Assembly: GCA_011523545.1 (NCBI GenBank)
Contig: WTGN01000087.1
Location: forward strand, 1-53,009
Reading direction: 5' to 3'
Source: Chloroflexota bacterium
GTDB taxonomy: Bacteria > Chloroflexota > Anaerolineae > Aggregatilineales > Phototrophicaceae
Length of the DNA: 53,009 nt
Under the pieces are notes generated by a model. That model saw only the letters and a list, made by a program, of their open reading frames with translations. It did not search any database and was not told the DNA's origin. The translations under genes were made by a program, and so were the position numbers. Shown piece after piece: positions 1-7,811 of the stretch. Position 1 is the first letter of the stretch; each line of letters begins with the position of its first letter.

Positions 1-146
1 TGCTATTCTGCTGTTAATCCGCACTCGCCCCACTCGGGGACAAAAAAGCGAGAGATATGCTCTCACTTCCACTGTCAACAGATTAGCAGGCCCGTCATGA
101 CCTGTCAAGGAGAAAAAACGCAATTGGTCCGCAGGCGCACGACGAG

Positions 147-1322
147 CTAGGACGGCTCGGGCAGCAACTCGCCCGACACTTTCTCCGGCTGCAGTTCTTC
201 CATCGCCGCCGTCTCGCCGCTATCGCCAAGCACATCTTTGACATACATCTCATCAACCAGCACCGCGAGGCAAGCGCTAAGCGGCACCGCCAACATCAAG
301 CCGAGAAAACCAAAGAAAAAGCCGAAAATGATCTGCCCGAGCAGAATCAGAATCGCCGGCATATTCATTCGTTCACTAGCCAGCACCGGGCTAATCACCT
401 GGCTCTGAAAGAACGACACCCCATATATGATAACAACCACCCAGATGACGTTATGCGGCGCTTCCACCATCGCAACGGCCACCGACGGCACCAATGCCAC
501 CACCGGGCCGAAGTTGGGGATGAAGGACAACAACCCAGCCAGCACGCCCAGGGCGAATGCCTCTTCCTTGATGTCCAGAATCCACAGCCCGAATCCGGTA
601 AGGATAGCCACGACGACCATCGACACGGCAGTCACGCTCAGCCAGGCGCGCAAGGTGCTGTCAAGGCGGCGCAAGATGCTGCGCATGCGCTCGCGATACC
701 AGACCGGCGTCAATTTGATGATGCCGCTGACGTAGAGTTCAGGCTCGGCCAAGAGATACATGCTCAAAAAGAAGATAATCAGCACACTAAGAATCGTATT
801 GGCGACGCCGCCAACGACCGGCAAAACGGAGCCTCCAAGCCGCCCAACCGCATCGGTCACCTGCGATATTGCTTGACCAATCAGATCATCCGATGGCTGG
901 GCATTGCCGCCGCCGGATAGCAAATCATCAATTATCGGAATAACATCCCGCAGAATTGAATCTTGCTCCAGGAGCCGTTCACGTGTCAGCGACTCGCGCA
1001 GCTGCTCAAAGCCGCTTTCCACCGCGGTTCTGAGGGGTTCATATTGATCGCCTATCGTCCGCAAAATGGGGACGCCCAGCAAGCCGAGGATGATAAAGAA
1101 GCCGAAGACACTCACAATGATGGCGACAACACGATGCAGCTTGAAACGCTTAACCAGCAGGCGCACCGGCATGGTAAATAGCACGACCAAAATCACCGCC
1201 GCGAAGGTCAGCATCAAGGTGCCGCGAATCTGCCAGACGAAGATCAAACCCAGGCCGATCAGAATCGTCAACACGACATTGCGCAGACCAATGTTGATGG
1301 AGCGAGTGCCTCTTACGCCCAT
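147..1322 (-). CDS. AI-2E/PerM family membrane transporter
   Basis: Integral membrane protein of the AI-2E exporter/PerM (UPF0118) family, 391 aa, close to the usual family length. It has two N-terminal hydrophobic helices, a polar segment of about 100 residues (roughly 75-165), and then a cluster of hydrophobic helices ending in the family-typical region with P-x-FGP and a long hydrophobic hairpin around residues 260-360. Family members have been linked to autoinducer-2 export or Na+/H+ exchange; the substrate here cannot be read from sequence. The open frame extends to a TTG at 1340, but the ATG at 1322 has a better placed GAGG a few bases upstream, so I use it. It is transcribed away from the next gene and stands alone. 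Confidence 0.85.
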   Translation of the reverse strand: MGVRGTRSINIGLRNVVLTILIGLGLIFVWQIRGTLMLTFAAVILVVLFTMPVRLLVKRFKLHRVVAIIVSVFGFFIILGLLGVPILRTIGDQYEPLRTAVESGFEQLRESLTRERLLEQDSILRDVIPIIDDLLSGGGNAQPSDDLIGQAISQVTDAVGRLGGSVLPVVGGVANTILSVLIIFFLSMYLLAEPELYVSGIIKLTPVWYRERMRSILRRLDSTLRAWLSVTAVSMVVVAILTGFGLWILDIKEEAFALGVLAGLLSFIPNFGPVVALVPSVAVAMVEAPHNVIWVVVIIYGVSFFQSQVISPVLASERMNMPAILILLGQIIFGFFFGFLGLMLAVPLSACLAVLVDEMYVKDVLGDSGETAAMEELQPEKVSGELLPEPS

Positions 1323-1520
1323 CGCGCCCTCTTCGCCCAACCGCCTTCGGATCGTCCCATTGTCACTGCAGCCAAAGTCAAAATCCGGCGCTGCTCACCG
1401 ACATCAAGCAATTGTAACAGCTATAACACGCGATAGCGAATTCGGTTCCGCACTCGCCATCTCTGAATTCGAAAGCTAGAATAGCCGCGTATTTGACAGC
1501 GCTGACAAACTGGCACTGAT

Positions 1521-2540
1521 TTGAAATTTGATGTCACGGTCTTCGCCGACGACTTGAACAAGGCCGGGCCTTTGGCCTGCGTGGTCGAAGACTTCGGATT
1601 CGACGGCTTGTGGGTGGCGGAAGCGGCTCATAATCCATTTCTGCCGTTGTCCCATGCCGCGCTCGCCAGCAATCGCATATCGCTGGGCACGGCGATCGCC
1701 GTCGCCTTCCCGCGGAGCCCGATGGCTATGGCGCAGACCGCCTGGGACCTGGCGGCGCTGTCCCAAGGTCGGTTCATTCTGGGTTTGGGCACGCAGATTA
1801 AGCCGCATATCACCAAGCGTTTCAGCGCAAATTGGGGCAAACCGGTCACGCAGCTTCGCGAATACATCGAGTCGCTGCGGATAATTTGGCGCAGTTTTCG
1901 CACGGGGGAAGCGCTCGATTACGAGGGCGAATATTACCGGTTTTCTTCGCCTGAACCGCCCTTCTCGCCTGCCCCAAACCCCTGGCCGCAGATTCCTATT
2001 TTTATCGCCGGCGTGAATACGGGCATGGCGCGGCTCGCGGGACAGATCTGCGATGGTTTCCATGTGCATTCCTTCCACACGCCGCGCTATTTGCGTGAGG
2101 TGCTCCTGCCGGCGTTAGAAGCCGGGCGCCGGTCCGGCGATTTTGGCCAGCCGCTGTCCATCTCCTGCGCCGTTTTTGTCGTCACCGGGGAAGATGCCGA
2201 AGAGATAGAAGCGAGCAAGCGACTGACGAAATCGCAAATCGCCTTCTACGCCAGTACGCTCAGTTACCGAAAAGTGCTGGAACTTCACGGCTGGGCGGAT
2301 ATTGTCCCGCGTCTCAATGCCCTGCTCAGACGACAGCGCTGGAACGAAATGCATGCGCTCATCAGTGAGGACATGCTCGAAACTTTCGCCCTTGTCGCCG
2401 CGCCGGCCGAGCTGCCCTACAAACTCCGCGAACGCTACGACGGCCTGCTGGACCGGGCGGGCTTCTATTTTCCCTTTGAACCCGATGACCGCGCCAAGCG
2501 AACCATCTGGCAACAAGCGGCGAAGGCGATGACAAGCTGA
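1521..2540 (+). CDS. LLM class F420-dependent oxidoreductase (paralogue 1)
   Basis: Luciferase-like monooxygenase fold enzyme of the kind that uses coenzyme F420, most like the MSMEG_2256-type subfamily, 339 aa. Visible family signatures are WVAEAAHNPF (31-40), the strand GRFILGLGTQ (83-92) and REYIESLR (113-120). The TTG start is supported by alignment with the paralogue at 3273, which begins with the same KFDV residues after an ATG; no strong Shine-Dalgarno is visible. Its stop overlaps the next start by one base (TGATG), so it is probably co-transcribed with the metallopeptidase and the second paralogue. The substrate is unknown, and FMN use instead of F420 cannot be excluded. Confidence 0.85.
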   Translation: MKFDVTVFADDLNKAGPLACVVEDFGFDGLWVAEAAHNPFLPLSHAALASNRISLGTAIAVAFPRSPMAMAQTAWDLAALSQGRFILGLGTQIKPHITKRFSANWGKPVTQLREYIESLRIIWRSFRTGEALDYEGEYYRFSSPEPPFSPAPNPWPQIPIFIAGVNTGMARLAGQICDGFHVHSFHTPRYLREVLLPALEAGRRSGDFGQPLSISCAVFVVTGEDAEEIEASKRLTKSQIAFYASTLSYRKVLELHGWADIVPRLNALLRRQRWNEMHALISEDMLETFALVAAPAELPYKLRERYDGLLDRAGFYFPFEPDDRAKRTIWQQAAKAMTS

Positions 2541-3256
2541 TGCCAAGCATCGAACTAAGCGGGCAAGTCATTGTCTACAGCGTGCGCTCGAGCAAGCGCG
2601 CCAAGCGAATCTTCCTCAACCTCAGCCCCGGCAAGGGCTTGGAGCTGGTCTACCCTGCCGGCCTTCAGGCACTCGCGCCGGAAACGCTGTTGCGGCAAAA
2701 GAGTGACTGGATTCTTGCGGCCATCAATCGGCTGAACGACAAAGTGCAAAGCTTGCCAACGCGGGAATATAAGGATGGCGAGGAATTTCTGCTGCGCGGG
2801 GCCCGGTTAGAGTTGAAGCTCATCCCTATGCCTGGCAGAGACATCGTCATGGTGGAGCCGGCCGCGGGCCTGCTCAAGGTCAGCCATCCGCCATCGCCGC
2901 GCCGCGAAGATATACGCGCCGCCATCGAGAGCTTCTATCACGAGAACGCCAAAGCCTACCTGCCGCGCCGCCTGCATGAGCTGGCCAAGATGCACGGCTT
3001 CAGGTATGAAGGCGTCCGGGTCAAGAATCAAAAAACACGCTGGGGAAGCTGCTCGGCCAAGCGGAATATCAATCTAAACATGCGATTGATGATGGCGCCG
3101 GATGACGCCATTGATTATGTCATCATTCATGAACTCTGTCACTTGCGCGAGTTGCATCATAACAAGGCGTTTTGGGCCTTGGTGGAATCGCTTTGCCCTG
3201 ATTACCGTCATTGGAAAGCTTGGTTCAAGCGGCACGGTCCCAGCCTGATTCTGTAG
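2540..3256 (+). CDS. YgjP-type (DUF45) zinc metallopeptidase
   Basis: 238 aa protein of the YgjP/DUF45 family, related to WSS1/SprT-like zinc peptidases. The zinc site HELCH is at 197-201, followed by H206/H207 as the likely third ligand and the conserved tail FW..VE..CPDYR..K.WF. The upstream segment TRWGSCS (167-173) is a hallmark of this family. The start ATG overlaps the preceding stop by one base, which implies translational coupling. The family is widespread but poorly characterised; a peptidase activity is inferred from the motif. It sits between two paralogous oxidoreductases with only 16 bases to the next gene. Confidence 0.85.
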   Translation: MPSIELSGQVIVYSVRSSKRAKRIFLNLSPGKGLELVYPAGLQALAPETLLRQKSDWILAAINRLNDKVQSLPTREYKDGEEFLLRGARLELKLIPMPGRDIVMVEPAAGLLKVSHPPSPRREDIRAAIESFYHENAKAYLPRRLHELAKMHGFRYEGVRVKNQKTRWGSCSAKRNINLNMRLMMAPDDAIDYVIIHELCHLRELHHNKAFWALVESLCPDYRHWKAWFKRHGPSLIL

Positions 3257-3272
3257 CGGGGATGCATCCTCC

Positions 3273-4277
3273 ATGAAATTCGACGTCATCATCAAGCCTT
3301 CCGGCGACCTGCGCCAGAATGTCGAGCAGATTAAGCGGGCGGAGGCGCAGGGATTTGACGCGGCCTGGATTGCTGAGTCGGCTCATAATCCCTATCTCTT
3401 GTTGACCGTCGCCGCCAAAGAAACCGCCAGGATCTTGCTCGGCACTCGAAACGAGCCGGCCTTCCTCCGCAGCCCGATGATCACGGCCCAGCTCGCCTGG
3501 GACCTGGCCCGCCAAAGCGGCGGCAGATTCATTCTTGGCCTGGGCAGCCACATTCCGGCGCATATTGGGCGGCCCGGCGGCGAAGCCTGGAACGACCGCG
3601 CAGGACGCATGCGCGAGTACATCGAGAGTTTGCGCGCCATCTGGAACACCTTTCAAACTGACGCGCGTCTGCGCTACCGCGGCCAGTATTATCAATTTCG
3701 ACTCATGGCGCCGTTTTTCAATCCCGGCCCGATATCGAATCCAGAGATTCCTATTTTCATGGCCGGCGACAATGCTGACATCTGCCGTTTGGCGGGCCAC
3801 GCTTGCCCTGGCCTGCATGCGCGCGCGTTTCACAGTCCCGCTTATCTTCGCGATGTGCTCATTCCCGCCATGGCCGCCGGCTTGCAAGGCCAGGGACGAT
3901 CGCGGTCTGATATCGCGCTGGCTGTGCCCGTATTGATCGTCAGCGACGAGGATCGCGAGAAGCGGCGCCAAGCCGAAGCGGCTCTCAAAACGCGTATGGC
4001 GCGGTACGCAGGCAGTTCAAGTTTTCGCCGGGTTCTGCGCCATCATGGTTGGGAATGGCTGGCCGACGAGCTGCAAATCTTGGCGCGAGCGAAACGGTGG
4101 GACGAATCAAGGAGTGTCATCAGCGACGACGTTCTAAGCGAATTCGCCATCAAAGCGGCGCCGGGGAATGCCTGCGCAAGCATTCTTGACCGTTATGCCG
4201 GGTTGGCCGATCGCGTTTGCCTTGAGTGGGACGCTGATAACCTGCCATTATACGAGGCCATCGCCGCCGACCGCTGA
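3273..4277 (+). CDS. LLM class F420-dependent oxidoreductase (paralogue 2)
   Basis: 334 aa paralogue of the gene at 1521, sharing the AESAHNPY-type motif (34-41), GRFILGLGSH (84-93) and MREYIESLRAIW (about 112-123). The two proteins are collinear from end to end, so this looks like an old duplication that now brackets the YgjP-type gene. The ATG at 3273 follows the metallopeptidase stop by 16 bases. It should use reduced or oxidised F420 for hydride transfer to an unknown substrate; this is family-level inference. It ends convergent with the GNAT gene 19 bases away. Confidence 0.85.
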   Translation: MKFDVIIKPSGDLRQNVEQIKRAEAQGFDAAWIAESAHNPYLLLTVAAKETARILLGTRNEPAFLRSPMITAQLAWDLARQSGGRFILGLGSHIPAHIGRPGGEAWNDRAGRMREYIESLRAIWNTFQTDARLRYRGQYYQFRLMAPFFNPGPISNPEIPIFMAGDNADICRLAGHACPGLHARAFHSPAYLRDVLIPAMAAGLQGQGRSRSDIALAVPVLIVSDEDREKRRQAEAALKTRMARYAGSSSFRRVLRHHGWEWLADELQILARAKRWDESRSVISDDVLSEFAIKAAPGNACASILDRYAGLADRVCLEWDADNLPLYEAIAADR

Positions 4278-4296
4278 TCATCGCGCCGGAAATTGT

Positions 4297-4830
4297 TCAG
4301 CGATAAATCTCGGGCATGGGTTCTTCGATCACGTCATAAATGCGGAAGCCGCGCTTCTGATAATTGGCGAGCGCGTGCGGGCCGTCCAGATTGCAGGTAT
4401 GCAGCCAAACCCGATTCGCACCCATTGCCCAGGCGCGGTCGACGCCAAAACTGAGCAGATGCTTGCCCAAGCCCCGCCCCATGTAGTTGCGGCGCAAGCC
4501 AAAATACGCAATCTCGACCGAGCCGTCCTCGTGGCGATACAGCTCGACATAACCGCCGGGCGAACCGCTGACGTACATGACATGCACCTGCGTATTCGAG
4601 GAGGACAGAATCCGGCGCAACTCACTGTTGGACAATTGCAGCCGGTCCCGCCAGGCCCATTCCTCGCCGACGGATTGATAGAGAAATTTGTAAAAGCCCA
4701 GGTCCGGCATTTCCATTTTGACGATTTCAATATCGATAGCGCGGACAAAAGCGGGCGCGAAATCCGCTCGGCTAGTCATTTCGAGATAGGTCGTGATCAG
4801 CGTGTCCACGGTATTCGCCGCGATCACCAT
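4297..4830 (-). CDS. GNAT family N-acetyltransferase
   Basis: 177 aa acetyl-CoA-dependent acyltransferase. The acetyl-CoA loop motif appears as RRNYMGRGLGKHLL, followed by a strand and the typical C-terminal ANYQKRGFRIYD segment. The open frame extends 30 codons further upstream, but the ATG at 4830 is preceded by a good GGAGG about nine bases away, so it is chosen. The substrate cannot be predicted. It is convergent with the oxidoreductase gene and has about 210 bases of non-coding sequence upstream, which should carry its promoter and possibly that of the divergent pentapeptide gene. Confidence 0.82.
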   Translation of the reverse strand: MVIAANTVDTLITTYLEMTSRADFAPAFVRAIDIEIVKMEMPDLGFYKFLYQSVGEEWAWRDRLQLSNSELRRILSSSNTQVHVMYVSGSPGGYVELYRHEDGSVEIAYFGLRRNYMGRGLGKHLLSFGVDRAWAMGANRVWLHTCNLDGPHALANYQKRGFRIYDVIEEPMPEIYR

Positions 4831-5042
4831 CCGCTGCCGCCTCCAATTGATTGTCACGCCAGCCAGGCTACAATTAGCATAGCCAAGCAGAAGATGAGTC
4901 CTTATAGCACAAACGCACAAAAATCAGCGCTTAAGTCCTAATCATTCTCACAAATGGCTGCGATCACGCTGCGAAAATCGTCTTGTGCCCGGCAATCTCA
5001 CTCGCTACCATTTGTGCGCTGGTAAATGAAAATGTGGGGGCC

Positions 5043-5651
5043 ATGCCGCTCATACAGCGCGTTCGCCAAACGCTAGGAAAACGATGGTATGCCCTCATGC
5101 CGACGGATAAACTGATTGCGCTGATCGGCGAGCAAAACCATAGCGGATGCGCTGATATGCTGATAAGCGCGTTGAAGGAACGCCTGGCGCATCAAGACGG
5201 CAGTCTTGATCATCTGGACTGGTCATCGACAACGTTGACGGGCGCGCTGCTCTCTTCCTGCCGGCTGAAACATGCGCGGTTTGCTTCGGCGCAGCTTCGG
5301 GACGCCTATTTCGGTTATTCGGATGTTTGCTCGGGCGATTTCACCGGCGCCGACTTACGCCGGGCGAATCTGCGCGAAGCTAAATTGACCAGCGCCATTT
5401 TCGACCGAGCGGACCTGCAAGAGGCCAATTTCGCCCGCGCCATTCTTCGCAGCTGCGCGTTCAGAGCGGCAGATTTACGCCATGCCAACTTGTGGGGGGC
5501 GGACCTCCGCGGGGCGGATTTGACCGAGGCGTCTATGGCCAATTGCAATGTCAGCAATATCATCGTTGACCCTTCCACCACAATGCCCAGTGGCGAGCCA
5601 TATTCAGAAGAACTTCGCTGGGTCGAATTTACCAAAGCCAGTCGGCATTAA
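5043..5651 (+). CDS. Pentapeptide repeat protein
   Basis: 202 aa soluble protein. The middle part (about residues 58-170) consists of repeats of the A(D/N)LxX type, for example GADLRRANLREAKL and RADLQEANFARAIL, which fold into a right-handed quadrilateral beta helix. The N-terminal 55 residues are not repeats. The ATG at 5043 follows a GGGGG run by a few bases; an in-frame start 60 bases upstream has no such site. There is no signal peptide. Pentapeptide proteins have varied roles, including gyrase protection and scaffolding, and nothing here points to one of them. Confidence 0.8.
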   Translation: MPLIQRVRQTLGKRWYALMPTDKLIALIGEQNHSGCADMLISALKERLAHQDGSLDHLDWSSTTLTGALLSSCRLKHARFASAQLRDAYFGYSDVCSGDFTGADLRRANLREAKLTSAIFDRADLQEANFARAILRSCAFRAADLRHANLWGADLRGADLTEASMANCNVSNIIVDPSTTMPSGEPYSEELRWVEFTKASRH

Positions 5652-5806
5652 TCATTCGGAAGAAGCGGTGTAAAATAGCCTGCGTGTTGGATCGAATTGG
5701 CAAGCCGGCAGCGCAGGAGACTATGCCGCCGGCAGCAGCGATCGAATTCAGCCGGCGCCCAAATATACATAACGGTCTGCAAGCCAATACATTCGGGAGA
5801 TCAAGC

Positions 5807-6592
5807 GTGGCGCATGTTCTGACATTTACACGGAGCACACCGGATACGGCCGCCAAAGTCTGGGTAGACGACCAAGGCGCGGTCACCTGGGGCGATGTCG
5901 CCACTGTGGTCAACCCCTGGGACGAGTATTCGCTGGAAGAGACGATCGTGCAGGCGTCGAATGGCGGGGGCGCTTCCACCGTTGTCGCCATCGGCTCGGC
6001 GCTTCATAACGATGCCTTGAAGCATAGCCTGGCTATGGGTATCAAGAATGCCTTGCGCCTCGAAGAAGCTGGCGCGGACTGCAACGACAGCCTGGTGTGG
6101 TCGGCGCTGGCGGCGGGCGCGGTCCGCAAATTGGGCGATGTCGACTTGATCATCTTCGGCAAGGAAAGCGTCGATGTCGGCACCGACCAGCATACTTATC
6201 AATTGGCGCGCCGCCTGGGCTGGACGATGCTGAGCTATGTATCCAGAATAATTGAGGCCGATTTCGCCGAGGGGAAGATTCAGGTGGAGCGCATGCTGGA
6301 ACAAGGTGTACAGACGGTCTCCGCCGACCTGCCCGCCGTCATCTCCGTGATGAAGGGAATCAACGAGCCGCGCTACCCCAACTTTCTCGGCATACGCAAA
6401 GCGGCCAAGGCGCAGATTCCCGTCTGGTCGGCAGCGGACATCGGCCTAGACTTGCCAAAAGCCGCAACAACCGCGCTTCGATTCATGAACCCGCCGGCGC
6501 GCGCGGTCAATACAGAGATTATCGCCGGCGCGGACTTCAAGGAAAAAGCCGTCACCTTGGTGGAGCGCCTCCTGGAGGAGAAGGTCTTATGA
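5807..6592 (+). CDS. etfB: Electron transfer flavoprotein beta subunit
   Basis: 261 aa ETF beta subunit (FixA type), which with EtfA passes electrons from flavin dehydrogenases to the quinone pool. The family signature is VNPWDEYSLEE near the N-terminus and the AMP/flavin-interacting GKESVDVGTDQ region in the middle. The frame is open further upstream to 5684, but the GTG at 5807 has GGGAGA six bases before it and gives the normal ETF-beta length. The stop overlaps the etfA start by four bases (ATGA), so the two are translationally coupled. A TAAAAT hexamer at 5671-5676 is a possible -10 element, though no convincing -35 is seen. Confidence 0.93.
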   Translation: MAHVLTFTRSTPDTAAKVWVDDQGAVTWGDVATVVNPWDEYSLEETIVQASNGGGASTVVAIGSALHNDALKHSLAMGIKNALRLEEAGADCNDSLVWSALAAGAVRKLGDVDLIIFGKESVDVGTDQHTYQLARRLGWTMLSYVSRIIEADFAEGKIQVERMLEQGVQTVSADLPAVISVMKGINEPRYPNFLGIRKAAKAQIPVWSAADIGLDLPKAATTALRFMNPPARAVNTEIIAGADFKEKAVTLVERLLEEKVL

Positions 6593-7623
6593 GCGTTTTC
6601 GTCTGGATCGAGACCGTCGCCGGCGCCGCCCTGTCCAGCAGTTGGGAAGCCCTGGGGGCAGCGCAAATTATCGCGGACGGCTTAAAGAGCAATACGACGG
6701 CGCTTGTCTTCGGCGAAAACTGTGACGAGATCGCCGCCGACGCCGGGCGTTATGGCGCGCGGCAAGTGATTGTTTGCCCGGACGAACGCCTTCATGATTA
6801 TCGTCTTGAGAGTTACGCGGCCCTGCTCAGCCAACTGGTCGAAGAGCGCGCGCCTAAGGCTGTCGTCGCCGCCGCGACCAGCCAAGCCAGGGAGCTGATG
6901 GCGAGCGCCGCGGCCGATAGCGAAAGCGGTCTCATATCCGATGTGATAGACTTGCGCGTCGAAGACGGGTCCATCGTCGGCACGCGCCCCGCCTACGCCG
7001 GCAAGGTGCTGATGGAAATGGCAGCCAACACTTCGACGAGTTTCGTCACCGTCCGCGGGCGGGCCTTTCCGCTGCCGACGCCCGCAGCCGACTCAAAGCC
7101 AGAAATTGAGGCGGTTGGCGCCGATGCCATTCCCAGCGAGCTCGGCGCCCGGGTTGATGGATTTGTCATGGAGACGGGGCCGGTGAATCTGGCGGACGCG
7201 GCCATCATCGTGAGCGGCGGCCGGGGCATGGCCAACAATCCCTGCGCCGCTCCGTCAGATGTTCGTGGCGATGAAGCCAACATCTGGAAAGCTAAACATG
7301 GTTTCGCCAATACCTTGCGTCCGCTGGCGGATGCGCTCGGCGCAGCGATAGGCGCCAGCCGCGCCGCGGTCGACGCCGGTTACATTCCTTATGAACATCA
7401 AGTCGGCCAGACGGGCAAAGTGGTGAATCCTGATCTATACATTGCCTGCGGCATCAGCGGCGCGATCCAGCATCAGGCCGGCATGCGCGGCAGCAAGATT
7501 ATCGTCGCCATCAACAAGGACGCTCAAGCGCCCATTTTCAAGCTCTCGCGCTACGGCATTGTTGGCGACTTGTACGAGGTCGTACCAGCCTTGCGCGAGG
7601 CGCTCGAAGAAAAGCTCGGATGA
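6589..7623 (+). CDS. etfA: Electron transfer flavoprotein alpha subunit
   Basis: 344 aa ETF alpha subunit (FixB type). The C-terminal FAD domain is well conserved, with GRGM (about 212-215), HQVGQTGKVVNPDLYIA, the CGISGAIQHQAGM loop and INKDAQAPIF. The N-terminal domain is the less conserved alpha/beta fold. It forms the heterodimer with the upstream EtfB, whose stop codon it overlaps. No dehydrogenase or ETF-quinone oxidoreductase gene is adjacent, so the electron donor is not shown by context. A gap of 188 bases without a gene follows before the Mrp operon. Confidence 0.93.
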   Translation: MSVFVWIETVAGAALSSSWEALGAAQIIADGLKSNTTALVFGENCDEIAADAGRYGARQVIVCPDERLHDYRLESYAALLSQLVEERAPKAVVAAATSQARELMASAAADSESGLISDVIDLRVEDGSIVGTRPAYAGKVLMEMAANTSTSFVTVRGRAFPLPTPAADSKPEIEAVGADAIPSELGARVDGFVMETGPVNLADAAIIVSGGRGMANNPCAAPSDVRGDEANIWKAKHGFANTLRPLADALGAAIGASRAAVDAGYIPYEHQVGQTGKVVNPDLYIACGISGAIQHQAGMRGSKIIVAINKDAQAPIFKLSRYGIVGDLYEVVPALREALEEKLG

Positions 7624-7811
7624 CTGTGAAATAGCCCAGGGGTCAAAACAGTTGAGCTTGTTCCAATCCTACAGTTTCAAACGGCTCGCCTTATGAGAAT
7701 TGACCATGTAAATTGCTTGCTTTGCCGCTAGCCTTGCGCCAGGCAAAAGTCAAGTTTCTTCATCTGCCGGTTCATGCAGCGAACACAAGGAAAGACTGAC
7801 TCCACAACACT

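Noticed and set aside
20..50. CCCC-ACT-CGGGG hairpin near the left edge
   Set aside because: It is followed by A rather than T on the plus strand and has no T-run after it on the minus strand, so it is not an intrinsic terminator.
1493..1498. TTGACA hexamer before the first LLM oxidoreductase as a -35 element
   Set aside because: It lies only 22 bases before the start codon, so there is no room for a -10 element and leader.
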